Positions 42,529 to 52,228 of a DNA stretch of 64,000 bases are shown one piece after another. The notes beneath the pieces are model-generated. The model was given only the letters and a program-made list of their open reading frames with translations, did not search any database and was not told where the DNA came from. Position numbers and translations under genes: made by a program. Origin of the DNA: Methylacidimicrobium fagopyrum (lineage in GTDB: Bacteria > Verrucomicrobiota > Verrucomicrobiia > Limisphaerales > UBA11358); assembly GCA_026225255.1 (NCBI GenBank), contig JAMFSJ010000017.1, positions 1 to 64,000 of the forward strand, written 5' to 3'. Position 1 is the stretch's first letter; every line of letters starts with the position of its first letter.

Positions 42529-43764
42529 TCAAATTCTTTCAAAATTTCCCGTGCGTGGTTTCAGGAATAAAATCAGGCCGACGCTCACCAAGGCTACCGC
42601 CGCCGAGGCCGCAAAGGCGACGGAAAATTTAATACCGTGATCACGCATCCACCCGAGCGCGACGGTGGCCGCCGCGCCAACGCTGATGCTGACCAAATTC
42701 ATAAAACCATAACCCGTCGCCCGATATTCCGGACGGGTGATCTGGCAGAGAATTGGCATGTTATTACAGTCAAAAAATCCCCAGCCGAGGCCGAACAAGA
42801 TCATGAACCCGATCGCTGCGCCCAAGCTCCAAGAATAGCCCAATCCTAGCAACGCCGGCACCAGCAACAGCACGCCGAACGCGCTAGTGAAAATTCGTCC
42901 ACGTCCAGTGTGGCGCATCCATGCATCCGCTACCACACCACCCAGCAAAACACCGACGAAGGAAGCGATCTGGATGTAACCCGTCGCCGACAAGCCGGCC
43001 GGACCTTCCTTGAGATTAAACGTGTCCGCAAGATATGTCGGCAGCCAATTTTTGGTCGCCCAACCGGCGATGGCAGGCAAGGTGAAATATACGACAAGCA
43101 GCCAGAACGCCGGTTGCGACCAGAGCGCCCGCAATGTTTCGCGAATACGCACCGGAGGTTTTTGTTCCGCCGTGGTAAGATTTTCTTTAGGCGCATCCCG
43201 CAAGACCAACATCAACACCACCGCATATGCCACGCCCGCCGCGCCGAACCAAGTGAAACAGTTTCGCCAGGAACTGAATTGTGCGATGTAGCCGCCGACG
43301 CCACCCAAGGCCAGACCGATGTAAAGTCCGCTTTGATGAACACCCACGGCGCGGGCGCGCGTTCGGTCCGTGTGAAAATCCGTGATGAGTGCCAGCGCCG
43401 TCGGAAAATAAAACGCCTCACTGATGCCCATGAGCGCGCGGAAGATCAGCAGTTGCGAATATGTCTGCGCATGGCCGGTGAGCCACGTCACCGCCGACCA
43501 GACGAACAAGCTGCCGATGACCGTCCAGCGGCGATTAAATTTGTCCGCGATGAATCCACCGACCGGACTCAAGAACGCGCAAACCCACATAAAGACAGCC
43601 ATGAGCGTGCCGAAATCCTGATCATTGGCGATGCTGGGAATATCTGCGCGGATCGAAGACCGGACCGTGGCCAACATCTGACGATCCAGATAATTCAACA
43701 TGACGACCGGCCAGAGCAACGCCACGACGATCCAAGCGTAGGTTGAAATTTTCTGGCGGTTCAC
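42529..43764 (-). CDS. MFS transporter of the anion:cation symporter type (hexuronate-like)
   Basis: Twelve-helix inner-membrane carrier, 411 aa, GTG start. The N-terminal YAWIVVALLWPVVMLNYLDRQML and the first-loop GGFIADKFNRRW fit the ACS family (ExuT/GudP/tartrate carriers), as do RALMGISEAFYFPTALALITDFHT and GVHQSGLYIGLALGGVGGYIA. It is adjacent to the DapA-like gene and downstream of two pectate lyases, so uptake of galacturonate or unsaturated uronate products is the likeliest job. Substrate is inference. Confidence 0.87.
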   Translation of the reverse strand: MNRQKISTYAWIVVALLWPVVMLNYLDRQMLATVRSSIRADIPSIANDQDFGTLMAVFMWVCAFLSPVGGFIADKFNRRWTVIGSLFVWSAVTWLTGHAQTYSQLLIFRALMGISEAFYFPTALALITDFHTDRTRARAVGVHQSGLYIGLALGGVGGYIAQFSSWRNCFTWFGAAGVAYAVVLMLVLRDAPKENLTTAEQKPPVRIRETLRALWSQPAFWLLVVYFTLPAIAGWATKNWLPTYLADTFNLKEGPAGLSATGYIQIASFVGVLLGGVVADAWMRHTGRGRIFTSAFGVLLLVPALLGLGYSWSLGAAIGFMILFGLGWGFFDCNNMPILCQITRPEYRATGYGFMNLVSISVGAAATVALGWMRDHGIKFSVAFAASAAVALVSVGLILFLKPRTGNFERI

Positions 43765-43827
43765 ATCAAATATTAAATTAACCCGGTTTTAACTTCCAAA
43801 CATAACGAGGCACAACCATCGGGCGAA

Positions 43828-44574
43828 TCAAGGTTTGGGCGCGGCTGCGGGCGCGTTGGTGGATTTTTTTGCGACCAGCTCGGCTTTTTGTTTCGCGACG
43901 AAATCTTTGTAGGACTGTTTCACGTCGTAACCTTGCGCGGTCAGATAGGCTTCAATCTTGATCTTGTATTTTTTGAAGAAAGCGGATTTTTCGGTCATGG
44001 CCCCGGCATCAATCGCTTCTTCGCGCGCGGCCTTGAGATTTTTTAGGATGAACCCATTTTGCTCGCCGGTCAGGCCATGGAAAATTTCACCGTAAGCGTT
44101 AAATGTAATCCTCACTTTGTTGATCGTGAGGGCATCTTCAACCGTCTCAATCTGTGCGGGCGTCAACGTCGTTGCGAGCGCGGAAATAAAATGGTCATGC
44201 TCCGGCTTAATGGAAGCATAAACGGCGTCAATTTTTGCGAGCGCGGCGTCGGCATTGGTTTCATCCTGTTTGCCGCGTGCCTGGTTGAATTGATTCCATA
44301 GCACCTTGATCGCCGGATCGTTTTGTGTATGCCAAACGTCCAACTCCGTAAGGTGTGCCGCGAGAATTTTTCGCACCGCGTCAGCTTGCGTGGCATCCGG
44401 CAAATTCAACGCCGTCAGAATTTGTTTGAGATGTTTTTCGAGGGTCGCTTGCTCGCGATCGGTCAACGCCGCTGCGGGCGCATTGGACACTTCGACCGCT
44501 TGCACGGGGAGATTTAATGAACCCGTCGCCAAGGCCAAGGCGAAGGCACCGAAAATGAAGGTTTTATTTTTCAT
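43828..44574 (-). CDS. DUF3826 protein, copy B
   Basis: 248 aa, the longest copy, with a signal peptide (FIFGAFALALATGSLNLPVQA). It shares TLTPAQIETVEDALTINKV, NLKAAREEAIDAGAMTEKSA and KYKIKIEAYLTAQGYDVKQS with copies A and C, and has an extra Lys/Ala/Pro-rich C-terminal tail. Largely helical, probably periplasmic. It directly follows the PL1 gene with a 4-nt overlap, so it is made with the lyases. Function unknown; a chaperone, adaptor or small binding protein for lyases or their products is conceivable. Confidence 0.85.
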   Translation of the reverse strand: MKNKTFIFGAFALALATGSLNLPVQAVEVSNAPAAALTDREQATLEKHLKQILTALNLPDATQADAVRKILAAHLTELDVWHTQNDPAIKVLWNQFNQARGKQDETNADAALAKIDAVYASIKPEHDHFISALATTLTPAQIETVEDALTINKVRITFNAYGEIFHGLTGEQNGFILKNLKAAREEAIDAGAMTEKSAFFKKYKIKIEAYLTAQGYDVKQSYKDFVAKQKAELVAKKSTNAPAAAPKP

Positions 44575-46280
44575 TCGCCCGAACGGTTGACCGATAAGGT
44601 GTTCACATTGCTGCGCGGATCACTCCAATCAATTTTTTTTGTCGGATTCAAACCATTGAGATATTTGTCCATGACCGTGTAGCCATCGCCGGACAAATCT
44701 TTCTGCGCGAGTGCGACATCGTTCGTGTTCAAACCGTATTTCACTTTCCACGACAACGGAATACCGTCGGCACCCAAATCTTTGATCGGTTCACCTCTAT
44801 AATCCGGATAACCGCCGACTTGCGCCGGGTCGGTGATGATGCCGTTGCCCGCTTTGCCGATATTATTTTTTGCCAAATCTTTCATCGGCGTGGGCGTGAT
44901 CTCTTTGCCTTGGCTCCAAACTTTGCCGGTGCGCACTTCTTCAATCACCCGCTTATCCACCGCATCGCGCCGTGGCAACGTGGCGCCCGCGTCCGCCAGC
45001 ACGGCGAAATACGCGTCCTTCGCCGGCGTGATAGTCATCGGCGGCATGGGAAACGGTTTGTCTACGCGCACGTCAGCCAAGATTTTTTTGATCGATTCCG
45101 TCGGACTGGTCGTCGGATCGTCCTTGGTGCCGCCATCGGAAAATTGCACGCCGCCGGCCCAGTTGTCGGCAGAAACCTTTTCGTTACCTTCAACGATGTT
45201 GCCCGCGACGTAAGCCTTGCCGAAATACGCGATCATATCCGGCTTCTTCTGCGTGGCCGAGGGCAACAGAATGCGATAGGCGACCGGACCGTTATTCACC
45301 GCCGGCCCGGCTTTGTAATAATTATTGATGATGTTGTAGAGACTGTCCTTGTCCCCGCCGTCGATGGTGCGATGCCGCCAATTAAACAGCACGTTATTGG
45401 CGAAATTAAAATCATACGTCATCGCCACGCTCGGATTGCGACCGGTGTTGCAGGCGAATAAATTATGGTGAAAGCCGGTGTTGCGTCCGCCCCAATCACC
45501 GCCGAACGCGTGATTGAAAGTGTTCAACGCTTCGCTGGTGATGCACCACTGAATGGTGACATTGACACTGGGTAACTTGAGCGATGGACCGCCATTAGTC
45601 GGCTGGTAAATGTGGCGGTAGGTGTCGAGATTTTGATCCTGACCCCAGCTCGTTGAAAGATGATCCAGGATGATATTGCCGATGGGATTACCGTAGTGCA
45701 CGCCGTGACGATTGAACACGTCCAGATTGCCGCGCCGCAAACGCAGATAGCGGATGACAACGTCATGGACGTTATCAATCAAGCCGTTGTCGGCGATACA
45801 AACGCCATCGCCCGGTGCCGTGTGACCATCAATCGTGAGGTAAGGCGCTTCAATATAAATGGGCTTCTCCAGATGAATGATGCCGGCGACATTGAAGACC
45901 ACGATGCGCGGTCCGGCGGCTTCGCAGGCTTCGCGTAACGTTCCCGGTCCGCTGTCGGCGAGGGTCGTCACGACGTAAACTTTGCCGCCGCGTCCGCCGA
46001 AAGAAAATTTCCCACCGCCTTCTGCGCCAGGAAATGCGGGCACCGGGGCCTGCGGTAAATCGCCCGCCTTTGCGGCCCACGGATTGAATGGCTTACCCTT
46101 GGCCGCCCATTCGGCGATCACCGGCGCGGCATTGGAGGCGACGCCTTCTTCGTATTGATTCCACGCAGCGTCGCGCGCTTTAAGGGTGTCATCGGGAATC
46201 GGCCAATTTTCGCGCGCCATAGCCGGCACGGCGAGCAGCGAGGATAAAAAAAACGTGGCGAGTAGCGGGTTCGTTTTCAT
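44571..46280 (-). CDS. PL1 pectate lyase with a C-terminal calcium-binding-like tail
   Basis: 569 aa with a signal peptide (LLATFFLSSLLAVPAMA). The parallel beta-helix begins FPGAEGGGKFSFGGRGGKVYVVTTL and GPGTLREACEAAGPRIVVFNVAGII, typical of the PL1 subgroup of Bacteroidota and Planctomycetota. IIILDHLSTSWGQDQNL-like text (NIILDHLSTSWGQDQNLD) marks the substrate/calcium side, and RNPSVAMTYDFNFANNVLFNWRHR the conserved Arg region. The C-terminus contains DLSGDGYTVMDKYLNGLNP, an EF-hand/dockerin-like loop. It cleaves de-esterified homogalacturonan by beta-elimination. 4-nt overlaps on both sides. Confidence 0.92.
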   Translation of the reverse strand: MKTNPLLATFFLSSLLAVPAMARENWPIPDDTLKARDAAWNQYEEGVASNAAPVIAEWAAKGKPFNPWAAKAGDLPQAPVPAFPGAEGGGKFSFGGRGGKVYVVTTLADSGPGTLREACEAAGPRIVVFNVAGIIHLEKPIYIEAPYLTIDGHTAPGDGVCIADNGLIDNVHDVVIRYLRLRRGNLDVFNRHGVHYGNPIGNIILDHLSTSWGQDQNLDTYRHIYQPTNGGPSLKLPSVNVTIQWCITSEALNTFNHAFGGDWGGRNTGFHHNLFACNTGRNPSVAMTYDFNFANNVLFNWRHRTIDGGDKDSLYNIINNYYKAGPAVNNGPVAYRILLPSATQKKPDMIAYFGKAYVAGNIVEGNEKVSADNWAGGVQFSDGGTKDDPTTSPTESIKKILADVRVDKPFPMPPMTITPAKDAYFAVLADAGATLPRRDAVDKRVIEEVRTGKVWSQGKEITPTPMKDLAKNNIGKAGNGIITDPAQVGGYPDYRGEPIKDLGADGIPLSWKVKYGLNTNDVALAQKDLSGDGYTVMDKYLNGLNPTKKIDWSDPRSNVNTLSVNRSGE

Positions 46281-48613
46281 TGGGCAGTCAGGAAATATTC
46301 GCCGACGAGCGAGTTGAGATATTTTTCGAGATTCGTGTAGCCGTCGTGGTTTAAATCTTTATTCGCTTCCGATGGATCGTGTGGATTCAGGCCGTGCGCG
46401 ATTTCCCAATCATCCGGAATGCCGTCGTGATCGCTATCCACCGGCACATTATACGTTTTGTAATCTGGCCACGGAAAATACGGCGAGCCGAGCGCGGATT
46501 TGTCATCCGTGGGCTCATCAATAATGCCGGGAAAATTCGGACTTGGACGATCGCCGTAAGTCGGGCCTTTGGTGCCGATAAATTCCGCTGTGCCATCGCG
46601 CGTGTCCTTGATGATGTGCAAATCTACGACATCGGATTTCGGAAAATTCGCACCCACATTGGCGAGCACGTTCGTGAACGCGGCGCGCGCGGTTTGCGTG
46701 GTCACGTAGGACGGATATAATTCTTGATCTACGCGCACGGTGGCGGGATCAATCGGATCGCGCGAATTCGACCAGCCATTTTCAAACGCGTCCCAGTTGT
46801 TCGTTTCGTTCACGAAACCTTCGAGCACGTTGCCGTCCATGTAATAACTTTCCGTGCCCCACGCGGGATTAATTTTATCGAGCTTCAACACCCATTTAAC
46901 AAAGGGATTTGGCGCGTGCGGCTTATAGTAATTATTGACGTAGTTCAGCGCTTTCACGCCGCCATCCGTCGTGCGCGCCGTCGAGTTGTAAACGACGTTA
47001 TTGCGGATGTCCAAATAGCCGGCGTAATGTCCGCTCTGATTCAAGCCACCGGCGAGGCTCCAGTTACGATCCGTGCAATCCGCGAGCAAGTTGTGATGAT
47101 AACTGCCGATGTCGCCACTGATGGAACCGGCAAATGCGTGCGTCTCCAGCTTGGTGCGATCGCTGGCGCGATAGTGCGGCCCGTGATGCAGCGCCTCGGC
47201 GACGATGTTACGCTGAAACGTGATGTCCTTCGCACCGCGCGAACTGGTGCCCTCATCCGAACTCCAACTGATCGAGCAATGATCCATGATGCAATTATCG
47301 CAATAGCCCATGCCCGCGCCGTCCATCGCGCGTTTCGCGGCGTCGCCGATGCGGAAGCGCATATAACGGATGATAACGTCATGCGTGCCGTAAGCGCCCG
47401 CGCCATAATCGGCTAAACAGATGCCATCGCCCGGCGCGGTCTGTCCGGCGACAGTGCAATAGGGATTATGCACCGCGCAGGGCGACTTCAAATGAATGAC
47501 GCCCGAGACGCGAAAAATAATCGTGCGCGGCCCTTCAGCTTCCACTGCCGCGCGAAAACTGCCGGGGATGACTGCCTCTTTTTTGCCCGCGTCGTAGTCC
47601 AGCAGATTGGTGACTTCGATGATGCGTCCGCCGCGTCCGCCGCGCGCAAAACGTCCGTAACCTTCCGCCGTCGGAAACGCCAATGCCCGGATACGAAAAC
47701 GCCAGACTTCGCCGCGCGTGACTTTTTTGGCGGCGTCTATTTCGTCCACGCGCCAGAAGTAAGTTTGCATTTGATCCAAGGTTGGCAGGGGAAAAGTTGC
47801 GGCGGACAAAGTCCCTTTGAATTCCGGCGAAGCCGTGCTCGCGCTGGCAACGACATTGGAATCCGTGCCCAAATAAAATTCATGCGCCATGGCTGTCGTG
47901 GGCGCCGTCCACGTCAACGCCGCTTCATTCGGCCAATGTTCATCGTCGTTCGCGGGCGCAGGTTTGATCGCCTTCGTATGCGGATTGGCGGTATCTATTT
48001 CAAAACCGTTAAGGATCAGACTTTGATTGGGACTGGAAGTTTCCGGACGAAAATCAATCACGACATCTTTGCCCGCCACCGCTTCGACTTCGAGCAACGT
48101 GCTGGCGACTTCGTAATCATTCGTCGCGCGGTAGGTGGCGGTCAGACCTTGGACTTGAATCACGCCGTCCACCGACACGTCGAAGACCGCGGGCGCGACG
48201 TGATCGCGCACTTCATTGTGATAGGTGACGAGGGTATGTTTACGGGGCGTCAGACCGGCGATGACCATTTCAATCGCGGTCGGCGTCGAACTTTTTTTGA
48301 CGGTAATGCCATCCGCGGCCATCGTCGCGCCAAAATCCAAAGCGCCTTTGTATAACACCGGCGTCAACGTTCCGGTCGGCGCCGCGCGAAAGGCGACGGT
48401 GACGCCGTTGAAATTCTGCGTGCCCGAACTACCTTCGTGCCACGCCCAATTTTCCCAATGCGGCGTGAGCACGTCCTTGCGGTTATCGGATGCATTCAAA
48501 TCCACTTTCAACTCCGCCGCGTGTGCGACCGGCAGAAATAATAGCAGCGCCACGCTAACTTTGACCGCCGTCATCCTCGTGAAATATTTCGCTGAAGTGA
48601 AAATGTGTTTCAT
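46277..48613 (-). CDS. Large PL1 pectate lyase with N-terminal beta domains
   Basis: 778 aa with a signal peptide (KVSVALLLFLPVAHAA). Residues about 30-210 are a carbohydrate-binding-like beta-sandwich and about 215-315 a fibronectin-III-like domain (EAALTWTAPTTAMAHEFYLG, YFWRVDEIDAAKKVTRGEVW). The PL1 beta-helix follows: FPTAEGYGRFARGGRGGRIIEVTNL, GPRTIIFRVSGVIHL, NCIMDHCSISWSSDEG. The C-terminus has thrombospondin-3/EF-hand-like loops (DSDHDGIPDDWEIAHGLNPH and DLNHDGYTNLEKYLNSLV). First gene of the long minus-strand operon; the terminator at 48627-48664 lies just upstream. Confidence 0.9.
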   Translation of the reverse strand: MKHIFTSAKYFTRMTAVKVSVALLLFLPVAHAAELKVDLNASDNRKDVLTPHWENWAWHEGSSGTQNFNGVTVAFRAAPTGTLTPVLYKGALDFGATMAADGITVKKSSTPTAIEMVIAGLTPRKHTLVTYHNEVRDHVAPAVFDVSVDGVIQVQGLTATYRATNDYEVASTLLEVEAVAGKDVVIDFRPETSSPNQSLILNGFEIDTANPHTKAIKPAPANDDEHWPNEAALTWTAPTTAMAHEFYLGTDSNVVASASTASPEFKGTLSAATFPLPTLDQMQTYFWRVDEIDAAKKVTRGEVWRFRIRALAFPTAEGYGRFARGGRGGRIIEVTNLLDYDAGKKEAVIPGSFRAAVEAEGPRTIIFRVSGVIHLKSPCAVHNPYCTVAGQTAPGDGICLADYGAGAYGTHDVIIRYMRFRIGDAAKRAMDGAGMGYCDNCIMDHCSISWSSDEGTSSRGAKDITFQRNIVAEALHHGPHYRASDRTKLETHAFAGSISGDIGSYHHNLLADCTDRNWSLAGGLNQSGHYAGYLDIRNNVVYNSTARTTDGGVKALNYVNNYYKPHAPNPFVKWVLKLDKINPAWGTESYYMDGNVLEGFVNETNNWDAFENGWSNSRDPIDPATVRVDQELYPSYVTTQTARAAFTNVLANVGANFPKSDVVDLHIIKDTRDGTAEFIGTKGPTYGDRPSPNFPGIIDEPTDDKSALGSPYFPWPDYKTYNVPVDSDHDGIPDDWEIAHGLNPHDPSEANKDLNHDGYTNLEKYLNSLVGEYFLTAQ

Positions 48614-48626
48614 GTGTTGAGTCCAT

Positions 48627-48664
48627 TAAAAAAGCCGGGGTTAAGTTGGAACCCAACCCCGGCT
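48627..48664 (-). terminator. Intrinsic terminator after the beta-strand-repeat surface protein gene
   Basis: On the minus strand AGCCGGGGTT (48664-48655) pairs perfectly with AACCCCGGCT (48642-48633) around a 12-nt loop. The run of T reaching 48628 follows the stem. It lies 17 nt past the stop codon at 48681 and separates that transcription unit from the pectate lyase operon. Confidence 0.85.
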
Positions 48665-48680
48665 ACTGCGTAAAAACCTA

Positions 48681-51600
48681 TTACGGACGGACGAACCGAT
48701 AGAATATCGCGGAGCCACCCGTAACGGTGTTCGTCAAAGAGATCGTATTCACGTAATCCGATTGGCCGACGTCCGTCCAATTCGTGCTGAGTCCATTGGT
48801 CAAGGTGCTGATCTGTTGTTGCAACCAGCCATTGCCAACAAAACTCGGCGGCCAAGTCAAGGAGGCCACAATATTGGTTCCGCCGAACACGGCGAAACTA
48901 TTGGTCAGGTTGATTTGAACCGATGAAGCACTGATGACTCCGATCGTGCCGCTGGCGTAAAGCTGGCTTAAGTCCCAGAGTAATCCGGGTCCCGGCACAT
49001 TGGGCTTCACAATGGGATAGGTGTTGGTGGTATTCAATCCGGCATTACCAGGATTGCCATCGGTGTAATATTGTCCAAAGAACTTAAAGGTCTGGCCCGC
49101 AGCGAATGACGTCGGACCGACGTTGGTGATCAGCAGCGTGCAACCGTTGATTGATTTAGAGGTCACGCTCGGGCCATACACCTGACTTTGGGATAACAAT
49201 TTTGTGTAAGGTTGAACGTTCGTCGAATTGAATTGCAACGTCGTAACGGAGCCCGCACTTAACTGAATTCGCCCATTGGGAGCGCCCTGTTGGTTGCCGT
49301 TGTTGTCGTAATCGGTGACCTTCGTGGTGCCAATGGCACTGCCACCCGGATTAAATGTGCCATTGATGATCAGGGTGCCGACATTGATGCTGCCGGGACT
49401 TACCCCGGCACTGTTCAGCACTAAGTCCGTTAAATTGCCGCCGATGGCAACCGTCAGGCTGGTGCCGTTAATGGTGCCGCCGTTGACCAGCATGGAATTG
49501 GTGGTCACGGTCGCTGCTCCCACTGCATTCAGCGTGCCTGAATTATACAAATAAGTTCCGGCTTGCATGGTTAAAGCACCGTTGACCGTGCCTAAGTTGT
49601 AAGTCAGTGAGCTGCCGGTTTGGGTGGTTAAAGCTCCCTTGATCGTGCCCACATTGGTCAAACTTCCCGAGTTGACCACATTACCCAGCACCGTCCCGCT
49701 GCCCAACCATAAGCCGGTCGCACCGGTCGCAATCGCCGCCGAACCAATCGTCCCGGAGCCGGTCAACGAACCTTGATTCACAGTAAGGGCCACTTCGGAA
49801 TAATTATCCACTTCAACCGAGCCGGTGCCATATTTGACGAATGAAGCCGCGCCCCGAATGCCGCCGCTACCGGTGAAAATATAACTCAAAGAATTATTGG
49901 TCATCGCAATGCCATTAAAGCCGGCGGCCTGACGAGGCACCACATCTTCGGCTACGTTGATGGCGGAAAACGCGCCCGTATCATCAAAAGCAACGCTGTC
50001 ACCGGTGGTGAAATTGGTGGCCAACAAGGTCGCCGTATCCAGCCAGTTTTTAGTGCTATTATCCCACGTATTATTGACATAGCCCTGCCAGAGGAGGGCC
50101 TTGGGTGTGCCCGCCGTCAACGTCAGATCAATGGTGTGCGTGGTGTTATTATTGAAGAGCGTGGCATTGTAGCCGGCCGGCACTGAACCCGCTATAAAGC
50201 TGGCTGCTTCGCCGCCGCCGGGAGCATACGAAATGAGATGGGTAAAGGTGCTGGATCCGGTGATCGAGCCGATGTTAATAATGCCGCCGCTGGCCACCAG
50301 ATTCGTCACATAAACCAAGGTGTTAGCTCCGTTCATATTCAACGTCAAGCCGCCGCCATTAATAGTGAGCGTGCTCAACGCCGCAGCCGGACTGGCGATG
50401 GTATTACTAACGGCCAAGGTGCCCCCCGCCGCGATCGTGATCGCGTTGGTGCTATAGAGACCAACCGTAATCTGATTGGCCTGCAAGAGACCACCGCGAT
50501 TGATCTGAATCTGGCCGGAAGCAGCGCCAGCCTGAGTGGAAAACCCGGTGACATTCGTCGGTGTCAGCCCTAAAACTAGATTACTGTTCACCGTCAAGGT
50601 TCCATTCGTGCCGACCAGTAAATATCCGGCAATTTGGGCGGTGGCATTCGTATATTGCATATTGCCGACGATGACGGTGTTGGCGTTGATCGTGCCCCAA
50701 TCAAAATAGAGACCACCCACAACCCGGGCGGTGACTGAGTTGGTCCGATTCCGCCCCAACCAAATCTGATCTACTTGCAGATTGACCGTGCCGCCACGCA
50801 AATCAATGTTGCCCTGACAGTTATTGCCCGTGGCCAACGTCCCCGAATCAACCCCAACCGCCAGCAAACTCATGCGTCCGCCATTGGTGCCACGGATATA
50901 AGCGGAAGCTGTGGGGGCAACGGAATTAGACAAGGCCGGCCAAAACCGCAGCGTTGGACCAAAGATACTAAACGGAGAAGAACCAGATCCCGCCGATTTA
51001 CCCCGGCCAACTCCAATGCTATCCGCAAAAATCTGGTTGGAGGTTCCCAAGGCAAATTGGAAAGCCGTGTTGACCAAGCTACCACCAGTGAGGTCAGCCA
51101 AGTTTGCGAATTGAATCGAGGTATTAAAACTGGGAGCCAGGTAGTTATCCGCAAACAAGGCGGTGATTTGATTCGTCCGCGCCAAGGCCAAGCTATCCGC
51201 CACCGGTCCATATAATCCTTGGTTTAAGAGCGACACATCTCCCACACTGAAGCGGCTCACCGTCGCTGAAAAATTATTCAAGTTCGTCATCAGCACCGTG
51301 GTCGCCCGCGCGTTCCCAGCATTATTCACTACGAAATTAGCCGCCGGATTGCTGACCACCAAACTGCCGGCACCGGAAAAAGTATAGAGGGGACGCGTGC
51401 TGTTACTGGTCTTATTGCCGATCGCAAAACCATTGGTGCCCAGAACGGATAAGGTGACGTTAGCGGGAATTTGCATGGCACAAGCACTCGCCAAAGCCAG
51501 ATTGGCATCATTATCGCCCAAAAGAATCAAGGCTTGGATACTGGTTGAAACATCAACAATGTTCGTGAATCCCGGACGCGCGGTGCTGCCCGTCAAATTT

Positions 51601-52145
51601 TCGATATAAACACTGTCGTTCACCCCCGGAGCCACACCACTACTCCAACTGCTGCTGCTGGACCAATTGGCCGTTCCATTGGTGAACGCCCACTGCGGCA
51701 CGACAAACAAAGTCGCATTGGTCGAATAACTGGCCGCGCCCGAAGCACTGATCGTCAGCGGATAAGTTCCCGCCGCAACATTGGTTGCGCTGAAGACCAA
51801 TCCCAGTGAGACGCTGTTCGTAAAGTTATTGGTGCTTAGCACGGTGGCTAGTCCGGCGGGCTGTCCGGTCACCGCTAAAACAATCGGGCTGCCATTCCCG
51901 CTGGTTACGACTACCGCATTGCTACCTGCGCCCAACCCATTGGTAGTATTTGCTCCCACCCAATAATTAGGCGTTTGTGGTGTGATGACCACCGTCTGCG
52001 CTCGTGCGGGCTGAATCATCAGGGTCAAAACAACGATTGCCACCATGGCCCAAGAAAGGTTGACCGCACCCCAAGCGCCTCTGGGCAATTGGGCGGCGGG
52101 TGGAAACTGGCAATGATCGGTTTTATTTATGGCTGGCTGCTTCAT
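48681..52145 (-). CDS. Autotransporter-type beta-strand-repeat surface protein
   Basis: 1154 aa with a signal peptide (WAMVAIVVLTLMIQPARAQ). The body is rich in Asn, Thr, Gly and Ser with many short beta-strand repeats (for example GTGSVEVDNYSEVALTVNQGSLTGSGTIGSA, cut here to its first part GTGSVEVDNYSEVALTV), the pattern called autotransporter-associated beta-strand repeats. There is no C-terminal beta-barrel; it ends in an Ig-like segment GGSAIFYRFVRP that occurs on many Verrucomicrobiota secreted proteins. Probably an extracellular adhesin or matrix protein. Downstream of the prepilin gene and closed by the terminator at 48627-48664. Confidence 0.75.
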   Translation of the reverse strand: MKQPAINKTDHCQFPPAAQLPRGAWGAVNLSWAMVAIVVLTLMIQPARAQTVVITPQTPNYWVGANTTNGLGAGSNAVVVTSGNGSPIVLAVTGQPAGLATVLSTNNFTNSVSLGLVFSATNVAAGTYPLTISASGAASYSTNATLFVVPQWAFTNGTANWSSSSSWSSGVAPGVNDSVYIENLTGSTARPGFTNIVDVSTSIQALILLGDNDANLALASACAMQIPANVTLSVLGTNGFAIGNKTSNSTRPLYTFSGAGSLVVSNPAANFVVNNAGNARATTVLMTNLNNFSATVSRFSVGDVSLLNQGLYGPVADSLALARTNQITALFADNYLAPSFNTSIQFANLADLTGGSLVNTAFQFALGTSNQIFADSIGVGRGKSAGSGSSPFSIFGPTLRFWPALSNSVAPTASAYIRGTNGGRMSLLAVGVDSGTLATGNNCQGNIDLRGGTVNLQVDQIWLGRNRTNSVTARVVGGLYFDWGTINANTVIVGNMQYTNATAQIAGYLLVGTNGTLTVNSNLVLGLTPTNVTGFSTQAGAASGQIQINRGGLLQANQITVGLYSTNAITIAAGGTLAVSNTIASPAAALSTLTINGGGLTLNMNGANTLVYVTNLVASGGIINIGSITGSSTFTHLISYAPGGGEAASFIAGSVPAGYNATLFNNNTTHTIDLTLTAGTPKALLWQGYVNNTWDNSTKNWLDTATLLATNFTTGDSVAFDDTGAFSAINVAEDVVPRQAAGFNGIAMTNNSLSYIFTGSGGIRGAASFVKYGTGSVEVDNYSEVALTVNQGSLTGSGTIGSAAIATGATGLWLGSGTVLGNVVNSGSLTNVGTIKGALTTQTGSSLTYNLGTVNGALTMQAGTYLYNSGTLNAVGAATVTTNSMLVNGGTINGTSLTVAIGGNLTDLVLNSAGVSPGSINVGTLIINGTFNPGGSAIGTTKVTDYDNNGNQQGAPNGRIQLSAGSVTTLQFNSTNVQPYTKLLSQSQVYGPSVTSKSINGCTLLITNVGPTSFAAGQTFKFFGQYYTDGNPGNAGLNTTNTYPIVKPNVPGPGLLWDLSQLYASGTIGVISASSVQINLTNSFAVFGGTNIVASLTWPPSFVGNGWLQQQISTLTNGLSTNWTDVGQSDYVNTISLTNTVTGGSAIFYRFVRP

Positions 52146-52228
52146 GTGCTGGGGTGGTTTAAGGGTTGAATACTTTTATATTTGACCGGCAATTTCTCCT
52201 GGCGTCATTGACTTGAAAACGATTCAGC

